From Pyxidicoccus caerfyrddinensis (lineage in GTDB: Bacteria; Myxococcota; Myxococcia; Myxococcales; Myxococcaceae): DNA of 64,000 nucleotides. Below are positions 7,905 to 16,480 of this stretch, piece after piece; the stretch's first letter is position 1; each line of letters starts with the position of its first letter. The stretch spans positions 121,341-185,340 of the forward strand of contig NZ_JAAIYA010000001.1 in NCBI RefSeq assembly GCF_010894405.1, written 5' to 3'. The notes under the pieces are model-generated. The model worked only from the letters and a program-made list of their open reading frames with translations, made no database searches and was not told the DNA's origin. A program made the translations under genes and the position numbers.

Positions 7905-10655
7905 ATGTTCCGACGCCTGCTCATCCTCTTCGATGCCAGCGCAAATCCGGAACAGGTGCTGACCGCCGCACGGCGTCTCGCTCCCGCGCCGGAGAGCGTG
8001 CACCTGTACGGCCTGTCGCCCGAGCGCAGGGACCTCGAAGCGCCTCGGCCTCCCAGCCTCACCTCGCTCGACCGACTCTGGGACGGAGTGCGGGAGTGGC
8101 GCGTCGAGACGGGCATCGGCCACCAACTCGAAGACCACCTGTCGACCGATGCCGTCACCCGCACGGCCCGGCAACACGGCTCAGAGCTCGTCGTCGTTGG
8201 TCCACTGCTCGCCACGTCACCCCGAGCGCGCGTGAGCGCCATCCTGGCGCTCGCCATGCGTGAGCGGCTGCACGTGCTCTCCGTCGGCGCCCATTGTCCC
8301 GCGACACCCTCCCCCACTTCACGCCTGGCCATCGCGGCGGCGCCGGATGGTCGAGGGCTCGCCTCGGTGGCGGACTTCCTCGCGAAGCACGCCCCGCCCG
8401 CCGAACTGATCGCCCTCACCATCTCTGAGGCACCCGAGAAGGCCGGTGAGCTCCAGACCATCTCGCGCGCGCTCGGCGTCGCGGAGACACTGCGCATCGA
8501 GCCGCTCTCACGTGGCCCCATGGGCCGGGCCGAGGCCTTCGAGGAGGCCGCGCGGCGCTGGGGCGCCGACCTCATGCTCGTCGCCACGGATGCTGTCGAT
8601 GACATGTACGCGCGCCTGATTGGCGTCTTCGGAGCCAAGGCACTGCAGGAAGCGTACGTCCCCACGCTGCTGCTACCGCGCACGCTCCCCTCGGCCCCAC
8701 TGTTCGAGGAGCGCTACGCCGTCTCGGACTCGCTGGTCCTGTCTGGACACGCGCCTCGTTTCGCGGTCGAACAAGTCGGGTTCCTGCCGACTGTCACGGT
8801 GCCACCCCCGGGCGTCCTGACCGCCTTCGAGGGCGGCGCACCCCTTGGAGGCGCCCAGCACCAGGGAGGCGCCGTCGCCCTGCCCGCATCCTGGTTCGCC
8901 CATATCCAGACAGGGCACACCCGGGCCCTCGCCTTCGCCTTCGACTCCGCCGCGAGGCAGCTCGCACCGTGTCACGTACTCGCGCCCGAGCGCCCACTGC
9001 TGCTCATCGACAGCCACGTCACCCAGGCCGCGCTCCAGGAAACACTGACGAGCCTCGAGGACACGTGCCACCCTGTCTTCATCCGATTGCGCGACAGCGA
9101 GCCACTCGACGCGCACAGGGATCGACTCCACAAGCTCATGCCGGGCCTCGGGACGCCACTCCTCATCGATGCCAGTGCCTGGCTCGAAGACGTGCGCGCC
9201 GACGACGTCCCACGCCAGGTGGATGCCCAGCGACTGCTTCGCGTGGCCATACGCCTCGCCATGGCGGGTGCCGCCATCTCCGCGGTCGTCACTCGCGACG
9301 AGCACAAGCCCGTCCACCCCTTCCTTCGCACCCTGACTCCGAACGAGCTGATGCTCCTCCCGGACGGACACGCACCGGCGCCCCTGCCAATCCCGGACGA
9401 GCCGGACACCTTCTCCCGTGAGCTGACGCTCGCCGGAGGCGGCCGCTGCGTCGGCGGCCACACCATCGACTTCGAGCTCGACAACGCGAGTGCCCGGGAG
9501 GCTGTGATTGCCGCCATCGACGGCGCCCGGAGCACCATCCACTGGCAGTGCTACATCGTCGAGGACGACGCCGTGACGGCCCGCTTCGCGGAAGCACTCA
9601 AGCGCGCGGCGGCGAGGGGCGTGCGAGTGCGGCTGCTCGCCGATGCGCTCTACAGCGGACACGACTCCTTCGGCGCGATGAACCCGGCGCTCGTCCACCT
9701 GTCCGAGACACCCGACGTCGAGGTGCGCGCCATTGCGCCGCTGTCCGGACTGCCGAGCCTCCAGGCGCTGAAGCAGCGCAACCACCGGAAGTTCATTCTC
9801 ATCGACACGGAGCAGGCCTTCGTCACGGGGCGCAACATGGGCGCGCCCTACTACACGGGCTTCGGCGAGGTCACCCTCCGGAGGACCTCGGACTACCGTG
9901 AGGTGCCGTGGCTGGACTGCGGCGCGCGGCTCTCGGGCCCGCTGGTCTCGGAACTGGAGCGCGCGTTTCTCGCCGAGTGGACTCGCGCGGGCGGCGCTGC
10001 CTGGCCGGTGCGCGATGTGCCCCCAGCGGGCTCCATGTCAGCGCGGCTCGTCCTGCATGAGGGGCTCCAGGATACGCACACGCTGGACACGCAGCTCGCG
10101 CTCATCCGCCATGCGCGCTCGCGCCTCGTTCTCGTGAACACCTTCCCGCTGCTCCTCGAGTTGCAGAACGCGCTCGTCGCCGCGCTTCATCGCGGCGTGC
10201 GCGTCGAGGTCCTCTTCGGCAGCGTCCGCCCCCACTACGGTCAGCAGGAACACTTCCCGGGTGGCACCTTGCGAGAGGTAGCGGACCGCTACGTCCGCAG
10301 CCGCCTGGACGCGGTCATCGACGCGGGCGGAATCGCCTATGAGTTCGCGATGCCCCCGGCTCCGGGCTGGGAGCCTGAACTGGAGCGGGTCTTCCCTCAC
10401 GTCCACGCCAAGCTCCTGGTAAGCGACACGACAGCCGTCGCCGTGGGCAGCGCCAACCTCGACGTCACCGCGGCCTACTGGGAGAGCGAGGCCCTGTTGG
10501 TCGTGCACGACACTCCCTTCGCCGAACGCATGCTCTCGGCCCTGGCGCCGCTGCTCGCCCGCTCACGGAGGATCGACCGCGATGACAGCCAATGGCGCGC
10601 CGAGGCTGAGCAACGCGCGTGGGTCGGCCGCAACTGGCCTTCGCTCGTCGGCTAA
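7905..10655 (+). CDS. Universal-stress-like plus phospholipase D fusion protein
   Basis: 916 residues. The N-terminal part (MFRRLLILFDAS and about 250 residues after it) has the alternating strand-helix pattern of universal stress proteins, probably in two copies, without a clear ATP-binding glycine motif. The C-terminal half is a phospholipase D superfamily module with two HKD motifs: H627-K629-D634 in NHRKFILID and H834-K836-D841 in HAKLLVSD, each followed by a GRN/GSAN strand. The layout resembles cardiolipin synthase and PLD nucleases. ATG 7905 is preferred over GTG 7875 because it starts directly at the first USP strand. No membrane helix or signal peptide is seen. Substrate (lipid or nucleic acid) is unknown. 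Confidence 0.8.
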   Translation: MFRRLLILFDASANPEQVLTAARRLAPAPESVHLYGLSPERRDLEAPRPPSLTSLDRLWDGVREWRVETGIGHQLEDHLSTDAVTRTARQHGSELVVVGPLLATSPRARVSAILALAMRERLHVLSVGAHCPATPSPTSRLAIAAAPDGRGLASVADFLAKHAPPAELIALTISEAPEKAGELQTISRALGVAETLRIEPLSRGPMGRAEAFEEAARRWGADLMLVATDAVDDMYARLIGVFGAKALQEAYVPTLLLPRTLPSAPLFEERYAVSDSLVLSGHAPRFAVEQVGFLPTVTVPPPGVLTAFEGGAPLGGAQHQGGAVALPASWFAHIQTGHTRALAFAFDSAARQLAPCHVLAPERPLLLIDSHVTQAALQETLTSLEDTCHPVFIRLRDSEPLDAHRDRLHKLMPGLGTPLLIDASAWLEDVRADDVPRQVDAQRLLRVAIRLAMAGAAISAVVTRDEHKPVHPFLRTLTPNELMLLPDGHAPAPLPIPDEPDTFSRELTLAGGGRCVGGHTIDFELDNASAREAVIAAIDGARSTIHWQCYIVEDDAVTARFAEALKRAAARGVRVRLLADALYSGHDSFGAMNPALVHLSETPDVEVRAIAPLSGLPSLQALKQRNHRKFILIDTEQAFVTGRNMGAPYYTGFGEVTLRRTSDYREVPWLDCGARLSGPLVSELERAFLAEWTRAGGAAWPVRDVPPAGSMSARLVLHEGLQDTHTLDTQLALIRHARSRLVLVNTFPLLLELQNALVAALHRGVRVEVLFGSVRPHYGQQEHFPGGTLREVADRYVRSRLDAVIDAGGIAYEFAMPPAPGWEPELERVFPHVHAKLLVSDTTAVAVGSANLDVTAAYWESEALLVVHDTPFAERMLSALAPLLARSRRIDRDDSQWRAEAEQRAWVGRNWPSLVG

Positions 10656-10810
10656 AGAACAGGCGCCTGCACAGAAGTCGCAGTGGAAGCCCGCGCCTAC
10701 CGCACGAGCCGTGATCAGCCGGGTCACCCCTGACAACCACCAGGGTCTGTCCAAACCTCCCGCCCAGGACTCGTAGCGACTTTCATTTGGCTGCTAGTGT
10801 ATGCGGCCAA

Positions 10811-12067
10811 ATGACAGGGCAAGCCTCACCGGGGGGAGAAGGCGCGTCTGCGCGGCGAACGAGCTGGTGGCAGCTCACCATCTTCGTCGTGGCACTGGGG
10901 GTCTTCGCCCTCAACGTCCTCATTCCCATCGAGCTGCTGGCCTTCGCCATCACGGCTGCCATTGGACTCTTCGGAGCCGCGCACGTACTGGACCGCATTG
11001 GCTCTCTGTCGTCCGGCATCTTCGAAGGAACGGTCTACCTCGCGACCGCGCTGTTGATCCTGGGTGTCGCCCTGGCCTCGGCCGTGACGGCCTGGAACCT
11101 CATCCGCAGGCTCGCGGGAGAAACGAAACCACCGCCGCTCGTGATGCGCTGGCCCTGGTTCCTCGTCGGCCTCGCTCTCGCCATGGCCTGCCGGCTCTTC
11201 GTTCCCTCGGGTTTCAGCCGGAGTCAGCAGCCCGTGCTAGCCGGGGCCCTGGTGCTCGCCACGGCCATCTGGGCCATCCTCTACGCCGCCTATGTCTTCT
11301 ACGCCGTCGGGAAGGGAGGAATTTCGCTTTCCTGGCGCATCGCCCGGACCTCGCCCTTCGGCGCGGGCCTGCTGACCCTCGCGTGCCTGGGAAGCACCGC
11401 CTTCGTCTTCATGCTGGGCGCCTTGGCGGACGCGTTGGAGTCGCAAGCAGGAAGGCTGTCCGCGCCCCGCGCTTCGGCTCGCTGCGATTCCCTCTCCGTG
11501 GAGTGCTCACGCCAGTTCCTCCTGGCATCCACCACGTCCGGAGGCACCCCCTCCATCGCGGCCGGGACGTCACGCAACCAGAGCTTCCGCGACTGCCTGG
11601 AGAGCGGCTATCAGGACCAGTCGATGCTCAGCAGGGCGCGAGGCATTGCGGCGTCAATCGTGGGTGCGGCCGACGCGCCAGACGTCGTCTATGCAACCCT
11701 GCTGAACGTCTGCCTTCATTCTGACCACTACGACGACTTCGAGCAGTTCTTCCTGCGCTCGGTCCGGAATGGCGCCTACAAGTGGCGCAGTCAGGTCCGG
11801 TCCTGCCCGGTCGGCTACGACCCTGAGCCCGCGTGCGAGCTCCGACCGGACGATCAATACGTCCGAGCCGAGGCACAGCACGCCATGCAGAAGTCGCTCT
11901 GCTCCCTGGGAGAGGAGCATCGCCAGGTGCTTTTCATGCGTTATTTCGACGACATGAGCGAGCTGGAGATCTCCCAGCGGCTGGGCATCGAGTACGCCAC
12001 CGCCCGCAAGCGGGTCCAGCGGGCACGGGACAAATTGGAAATCGATTTTCGCGAGCGTTGTCGCTGA
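10811..12067 (+). CDS. Membrane protein fused to an ECF-type sigma factor
   Basis: 418 residues from ATG 10811. Residues 22-205 carry about six hydrophobic helices (around 22-40, 42-59, 73-97, 115-131, 142-166 and 183-205). After a linker, residues about 275-330 look like sigma region 2 (DVVYATLLNV followed by FEQFFLRSVRNGAYKW). Residues 358-412 are a clear sigma region 4 helix-turn-helix (LGEEHRQVLFMRYFDDMSEL, then ISQRLGIEYATARKRV). With an even helix count the sigma module would be cytoplasmic but membrane-tethered. ECF factors are normally free, held by separate membrane anti-sigma proteins, so this is unusual. It lies 82 bases upstream of viperin on the same strand and may control or sense for it (inference). 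Confidence 0.75.
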   Translation: MTGQASPGGEGASARRTSWWQLTIFVVALGVFALNVLIPIELLAFAITAAIGLFGAAHVLDRIGSLSSGIFEGTVYLATALLILGVALASAVTAWNLIRRLAGETKPPPLVMRWPWFLVGLALAMACRLFVPSGFSRSQQPVLAGALVLATAIWAILYAAYVFYAVGKGGISLSWRIARTSPFGAGLLTLACLGSTAFVFMLGALADALESQAGRLSAPRASARCDSLSVECSRQFLLASTTSGGTPSIAAGTSRNQSFRDCLESGYQDQSMLSRARGIAASIVGAADAPDVVYATLLNVCLHSDHYDDFEQFFLRSVRNGAYKWRSQVRSCPVGYDPEPACELRPDDQYVRAEAQHAMQKSLCSLGEEHRQVLFMRYFDDMSELEISQRLGIEYATARKRVQRARDKLEIDFRERCR

Positions 12068-12149
12068 CTTACGTCACGCGGTCACAATTAATTCGCTGCG
12101 GGGTGTGGAGCTTCGAACCGCCCGCGAGAGCGGGCCTCACGGAGGCTCC

Positions 12150-13055
12150 ATGCTGCAGCCGACAGTCGACGTCCCCGCCGTACTCCAGGAACTGCCCCCC
12201 TCGGTCAACTTCCATCTGTGGGAGCCGTGCAACATGCGTTGCCGGTTCTGCTTCGCCACGTTCGAGGACGTCCTGACCACGGTGCTACCTCAGGGGCATC
12301 TGCCTCGGGAGGACGCGCTGCGATTGGTGGAGCTGCTCGCCAGCCACTTCCGGAAGCTCACCTTCGCGGGAGGAGAGCCGTTGCTGTGCAAGTGGCTCCC
12401 GGACCTGGTCCGGGCCGCGAAGGAGCGCGGCGCGACGACCATGCTGGTGACCAATGGCAGCCAGCTCACTCCGGAGCGCCTCTCGCGATTCGAAGGCGCG
12501 CTGGACTGGGTCACGCTCAGCATCGACAGCCCCTTTCCGCGAACCCACGAGGCTCTGGGTCGCGCGGTGAAGGGAAAGGCACTCACGCCCGACGCGTATC
12601 TCGCGCTCGCCGAGCGCATCCGGCAGGCCGGCATGCGCTTCAAGATGAACACGGTCATCACGTCACTCAATGCGAAGGAGGACCACTCCGAGTTCCTCCG
12701 TGCCCTTCGCCCGGAGCGATGGAAGATCCTGCGCGTCCTTCCGGTGGCAGGCCAGAACAGCGGCAAGGTCGAGCCCCTCCTGTGCACGGATGAGGACTTC
12801 CACGGCTTCGTCGAGCGCCACCAGGGCTTGTCCGCGGACGGCATCATCCTGGTTCCCGAAGACAACGAGGACATGCGCGGCAGCTACGCCATGGTGGACC
12901 CCGCCGGACGGTTCTTCGACAACGCGGGAGGCGGCCACCGCTACAGCGCACCCATCCTTCACGACGGCATCGAAGCGGCCTGGTCACAAATCCGCTTCTC
13001 CATGACCCGATTCGAGCAGCGAGGCGGCCGCTATGACTTTGGAGGTGAGCAATGA
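12150..13055 (+). CDS. Prokaryotic viperin (radical SAM antiviral nucleotide-modifying enzyme)
   Basis: 301 residues. The radical-SAM cluster motif is C27-C31-C34 in CNMRCRFCFATF, matching the viperin CxxxCxxCF pattern. Other viperin hallmarks follow: the GGEP motif in KLTFAGGEPLL, SIDS, KMNTVITSLNAKED, RPERWKILRVLPVAG and SYAMVDPAGRF, and a C-terminal RGGRYDF. Animal viperin converts CTP to chain-terminating ddhCTP, and bacterial viperins make ddhCTP, ddhUTP or ddhGTP as antiphage molecules; which product is made here cannot be read off. ATG 12150 has a good GGAGG six bases upstream. The stop overlaps the nucleotide kinase start (ATGA), a known kind of viperin partner. Confidence 0.92.
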   Translation: MLQPTVDVPAVLQELPPSVNFHLWEPCNMRCRFCFATFEDVLTTVLPQGHLPREDALRLVELLASHFRKLTFAGGEPLLCKWLPDLVRAAKERGATTMLVTNGSQLTPERLSRFEGALDWVTLSIDSPFPRTHEALGRAVKGKALTPDAYLALAERIRQAGMRFKMNTVITSLNAKEDHSEFLRALRPERWKILRVLPVAGQNSGKVEPLLCTDEDFHGFVERHQGLSADGIILVPEDNEDMRGSYAMVDPAGRFFDNAGGGHRYSAPILHDGIEAAWSQIRFSMTRFEQRGGRYDFGGEQ

Positions 13056-13606
13056 GCCGGCGGAGCTTCATCTGCCTCGCGGGAGTCTCCGGCGCGGGGA
13101 AGGACACAGTGGGCGGCTTGCTGATACGGCACCATGGCTTCGAGCGCGTCGCCATCGCCGACCCGATGAAGGCCATCCTGATGACTCTCTTCCAGCTCAG
13201 CCCGGACCAGCTCTGGGGCGAGGGACGCAACACGGTGGACCCACGCCTGGGGAAGGCGCCACGCGAGCTGTATCAGCACTTCGGGCAGACCTGCGTGGAG
13301 CTCGATCCCGAGGTGTGGATACGCCCCTTTCGGCTGCGCGTGGAGTCACTCCTCGCGGCGGGAGGCAAGGTGGTCTGCACGGACCTGCGCACGGACAGGG
13401 AGTGGAAGGTGGCGCGGGCGCTCGGAGCGACCCTCTGGAGGGTGGAACGCCCCGGGGCCGGTGCACCGGGTGGCATGGCAGGCCACGCCACCGAGCAAGA
13501 AGCCGCCAACGCGGACCGTGCCCGATTCGATGACATCATCCTGAATGACGGGACGCTCGAAACACTGCTCGCTCGGGTCGAACACGCGTTGACGACCAGC
13601 GGTTGA
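13052..13606 (+). CDS. dNMP/NMP-kinase-like protein coupled to viperin
   Basis: 184 residues with a P-loop at residues 11-19, GVSGAGKDT, followed by an LID/substrate-binding pattern (FERVAIADPMK, then RELYQHFGQTCVE) like the phage T4 deoxynucleoside monophosphate kinase family. It overlaps the viperin stop by four bases, so the two are almost certainly made together. In several bacterial and animal viperin systems a nucleotide kinase supplies the triphosphate substrate, which is the most likely job here. Nucleotide specificity cannot be told from the sequence. Confidence 0.85.
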   Translation: MSRRSFICLAGVSGAGKDTVGGLLIRHHGFERVAIADPMKAILMTLFQLSPDQLWGEGRNTVDPRLGKAPRELYQHFGQTCVELDPEVWIRPFRLRVESLLAAGGKVVCTDLRTDREWKVARALGATLWRVERPGAGAPGGMAGHATEQEAANADRARFDDIILNDGTLETLLARVEHALTTSG

Positions 13607-13693
13607 AACCTGAGCCGGCACGGAGAACCATCTTGCCCGCCCCGGTCAGCCCGACTCCCACAGCCCCGTCCCTGCGCGGAAACAGGAACCGCC

Positions 13694-14527
13694 ATGCCCA
13701 CCGACATCAACGAGGTCTTCTTCGCCGCCGTCGGAGACGTCCATGGGCACATGAACCAGATGGTCAACCACCTCCGGCACAGCACGGAGGTCTTCCATCG
13801 CCAGTTCGACTTCATCCTCCAGGTCGGTGACTTCGAGCCCCACCGCGACGAGGCGGACCTCGCCACCATGGCCGCCCCCGCGAAGTACCGCCACCTCGGC
13901 GACTTCGAGGCCTACCACAAGGTCCGGCGGGGCTTCCCCTGGCCGCTCTACTTCATCGGCGGCAACCACGAGCCCTACGGCTACCTCGACACCCATCCCG
14001 AGGGCTTCGAGCTGACCCGTCACTGCCACTACCTCGGCCGCGTGGGCGTCATGGACCTGCACGGACTGCGCGTGGTGGGCCTGTCCGGCATCCACAGCGA
14101 GGAGGCCTTCCGCGACGCGCGCCCGCCCCTCTCCGCGCAGGGCTCCTGCTCCAACAAGGTCTTCACGTACTTCAACGAGCGGGACGTCGAGCAGGCCCTC
14201 GAGCTCGGGCACGCGGACGTGCTCCTGCTCCATGACTGGCCTTCCGGCATCGTCGACCCGAAGGACGCCGCCGCCTTCCAGGGACAGCGCCGGAGCTTCA
14301 GCCACGACTCCGTGGGCAACGAGTACGCGCGGCTGCTCGTGGACGCGCTGCAGCCGAAGCTGGTGCTCTGCGGGCACCTGCACCGGAGCTACGTCACCGA
14401 AATCCAACACCCCTCCGGGAAGAAGACCTCCGTCCACTGCCTGGCCAGCGTGGAACAGGGACGGGAGGCCTACGGCTACTTCGGCATCCGCAACGGCTCG
14501 CTCCTGACCTGGGGCATCACGAACTGA
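13694..14527 (+). CDS. Lariat-debranching-enzyme (Dbr1)-like metallophosphoesterase
   Basis: 277 residues forming a complete calcineurin-like phosphoesterase core: GDVHGH (D15, H17), GDFE (D46), GGNHE (N91, H92), H180 in LLLHDWPSG and H228/H230 in CGHLHRSY. Between them are features peculiar to Dbr1 rather than to general phosphoesterases: DEADLATMAAPAKYRHLGDF, an extended FIGGNHEPYGYL, VVGLSGIHS, and LHDWP. The spacing of the metal ligands also follows Dbr1 closely. The first ligand is aspartate, where eukaryotic Dbr1 has cysteine. Dbr1 cuts 2'-5' phosphodiester bonds. The gene is 87 bases downstream of the viperin-kinase pair on the same strand; possible substrates here are branched RNA, retron msDNA or 2'-5' oligonucleotides (inference). 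Confidence 0.82.
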   Translation: MPTDINEVFFAAVGDVHGHMNQMVNHLRHSTEVFHRQFDFILQVGDFEPHRDEADLATMAAPAKYRHLGDFEAYHKVRRGFPWPLYFIGGNHEPYGYLDTHPEGFELTRHCHYLGRVGVMDLHGLRVVGLSGIHSEEAFRDARPPLSAQGSCSNKVFTYFNERDVEQALELGHADVLLLHDWPSGIVDPKDAAAFQGQRRSFSHDSVGNEYARLLVDALQPKLVLCGHLHRSYVTEIQHPSGKKTSVHCLASVEQGREAYGYFGIRNGSLLTWGITN

Positions 14528-14663
14528 GCCCCTCGGCGGGCCTCAACCCCGTCAGGCTCGCAAACCACACACTTCAAGACATCCCCGCCCCGGCCCGCGC
14601 CGCACGGCCCGCGCAGTTTTCAGGTGTGGGACAGAGCCAACAATCTTCACGGCCATTCGGCGA

Positions 14664-16424
14664 GTGCAGGTGGTACAAGCCCCGACCGTGAAAGCCTCGC
14701 CTCCTCCCCCCGAAGCCCCTGTCAACCCCACGTTCGACTCCCTGGGCCTCAAGCCCGCGTTGGTCGAGGCGCTCAGCGCGCTCGGCTACGAGGAGCCCAC
14801 GCCCATCCAGGCCGCCGCCCTCCCGCCGCTGCTCGCCGGCAAGGACCTGCTCGGCATCGCCGCCACCGGTACCGGCAAGACGGCCGCCTTCGCCCTGCCC
14901 CTCCTCCAGCACCTGACGGCCGGCAAGAGCCGCCCCAACACCACCGCCGCGCTGGTGCTCGTCCCCACGCGCGAGCTGGCCATGCAGGTGTCCGAGGCCA
15001 TCCACCGCTACGGGCAGAAGCTCGGCGTCACCGTGCTCCCCCTCTACGGCGGGCAGGTCATCGGCCAGCAGCTCCGCGTGCTCAAGCGGGGCGTGGACGT
15101 CGTCGTCGCCACCCCGGGCCGCGCGCTGGACCACCTGCGCCGCGGCACGCTCCAGCTCGACGACGTGCGCACCGTCGTGCTGGACGAGGCCGACGAGATG
15201 CTCGACATGGGCTTCGCCGATGACCTGGAGGCCATCCTCTCCGGGACGCCCGAGAACCGGCAGACCGCCCTGTTCTCCGCCACCCTGCCCCCGCGCATCG
15301 CCGCCATCGCCGAGCGCCACCTGCGCGAGCCGGTGCGCGTGAAGATTGCCCGCGAGAAGGTGGAACAGGGCGAGATGCCCCGCGTCCGCCAGACGGCCTA
15401 TGTCGTTCCGCGCGCCTTCAAGATCGCCACGCTGGGCCGCCTGCTCGACGTGGAGTCGCCCACCGCGGCCATCATCTTCTGCCGCACCCGCACCGAGGTG
15501 GACGACCTCACCGTGTCCCTCAACGGCCGCGGCTGGCGCGCCCACGCCCTGCACGGCGGCATGACGCAGGAGCAGCGCGACAGGGTCATCAAGCAGCTCA
15601 AGTCGCAGGGCACGGACCTGCTGGTGGCCACGGACGTCGCGGCGCGCGGCCTGGACATCCCCCGGCTGTCGCACGTGGTGAACTTCGACGTGCCCAACGC
15701 CCCGGAAGCCTACGTGCACCGCATCGGCCGCACGGGCCGCGCCGGCCGCGAGGGCGTGGCGATTACGCTCGTGGAGCCCCGCGAGCACCGGCTGCTGCGC
15801 AACATCGAGCGCGTCACCGGCCAGCGCATCGAGGTGTCCACCGTCCCCACCGTGGCGGACCTGCGCGAGAAGCGGAAGGAGATGCTCCGCTCGTCCCTGC
15901 GCGAGACGCTGGTGGCCGGCGAGCTGGACCCGCTGCGCAGCGTGGTGGAGGACCTGGCCTCGGAGTTCGACGCCATGGACATCGCCGCCGCCGCGCTGAA
16001 GCTCCTCCAGGACTCGCAGGACGAGGGCCGCGAGGGCAAGGAGGAGGAGATCCCCACCGTCGCCCCGCAGAAGGACCGGCCCGAGCGCGGCAAGTTCGGT
16101 CCTCCCGGCGGCGCGCCGGGAGCCCGGCCCGGCCCTGGCGGACGTCCGGACCGGGGCGCCAAGGCCCGGGGCGGCCCGCCGTCGTGGGACATCACCCGGC
16201 TGTGGATTGGCGCGGGGCGGCGCGCGGGCATGCGGCCGGCGGACCTGGTGGGCGCCATCGCCGGTGAGGCGGGGCTCGACTCGTCGCGCATCGGCGCCAT
16301 CCAGATTGGCGACAGCTTCTCCCTGGTGGAGGTGCCGGAGCCGGACGCCAACCGCATCATCGCCGCGCTGAAGGAGACCACGCTCCGCGGCAAGAAGGTC
16401 ATCGTCCGCAAGGACAAGGGCTGA
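14664..16424 (+). CDS. DEAD-box RNA helicase with DbpA-type RNA-binding tail
   Basis: 586 residues. All helicase motifs are present: FDSLGL and the Q-motif, ATGTGKT, PTRELA, VVLDEADEM, SATLP, ATDVAARGLDIP and HRIGRTGR. A low-complexity Gly/Pro/Arg linker (about residues 460-500) leads to a DbpA-like RNA-binding domain at the C terminus (IGAGRRAGMRPADLVGAI to the end). The layout fits DeaD/CsdA/DbpA enzymes that unwind structured RNA in ribosome assembly or cold adaptation. Start GTG 14664 is provisional; GTG 14688 is possible. It ends at a shared terminator facing the iron genes. Confidence 0.9.
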   Translation: MQVVQAPTVKASPPPPEAPVNPTFDSLGLKPALVEALSALGYEEPTPIQAAALPPLLAGKDLLGIAATGTGKTAAFALPLLQHLTAGKSRPNTTAALVLVPTRELAMQVSEAIHRYGQKLGVTVLPLYGGQVIGQQLRVLKRGVDVVVATPGRALDHLRRGTLQLDDVRTVVLDEADEMLDMGFADDLEAILSGTPENRQTALFSATLPPRIAAIAERHLREPVRVKIAREKVEQGEMPRVRQTAYVVPRAFKIATLGRLLDVESPTAAIIFCRTRTEVDDLTVSLNGRGWRAHALHGGMTQEQRDRVIKQLKSQGTDLLVATDVAARGLDIPRLSHVVNFDVPNAPEAYVHRIGRTGRAGREGVAITLVEPREHRLLRNIERVTGQRIEVSTVPTVADLREKRKEMLRSSLRETLVAGELDPLRSVVEDLASEFDAMDIAAAALKLLQDSQDEGREGKEEEIPTVAPQKDRPERGKFGPPGGAPGARPGPGGRPDRGAKARGGPPSWDITRLWIGAGRRAGMRPADLVGAIAGEAGLDSSRIGAIQIGDSFSLVEVPEPDANRIIAALKETTLRGKKVIVRKDKG

Positions 16425-16434
16425 GCGACGAACG

Positions 16435-16459
16435 GCCCCCGGTGCACGTCATCGGGGGC
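16435..16459. terminator. Hairpin between convergent helicase and hydroxylase genes
   Basis: Perfect stem GCCCCCG / CGGGGGC with an 11-base loop, directly after the helicase stop and between convergent genes. There is no clear T-run, which is common for terminators in GC-rich genomes. Confidence 0.6.
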
Positions 16460-16480
16460 ACGTCAGTCACGGAGCCGCGC

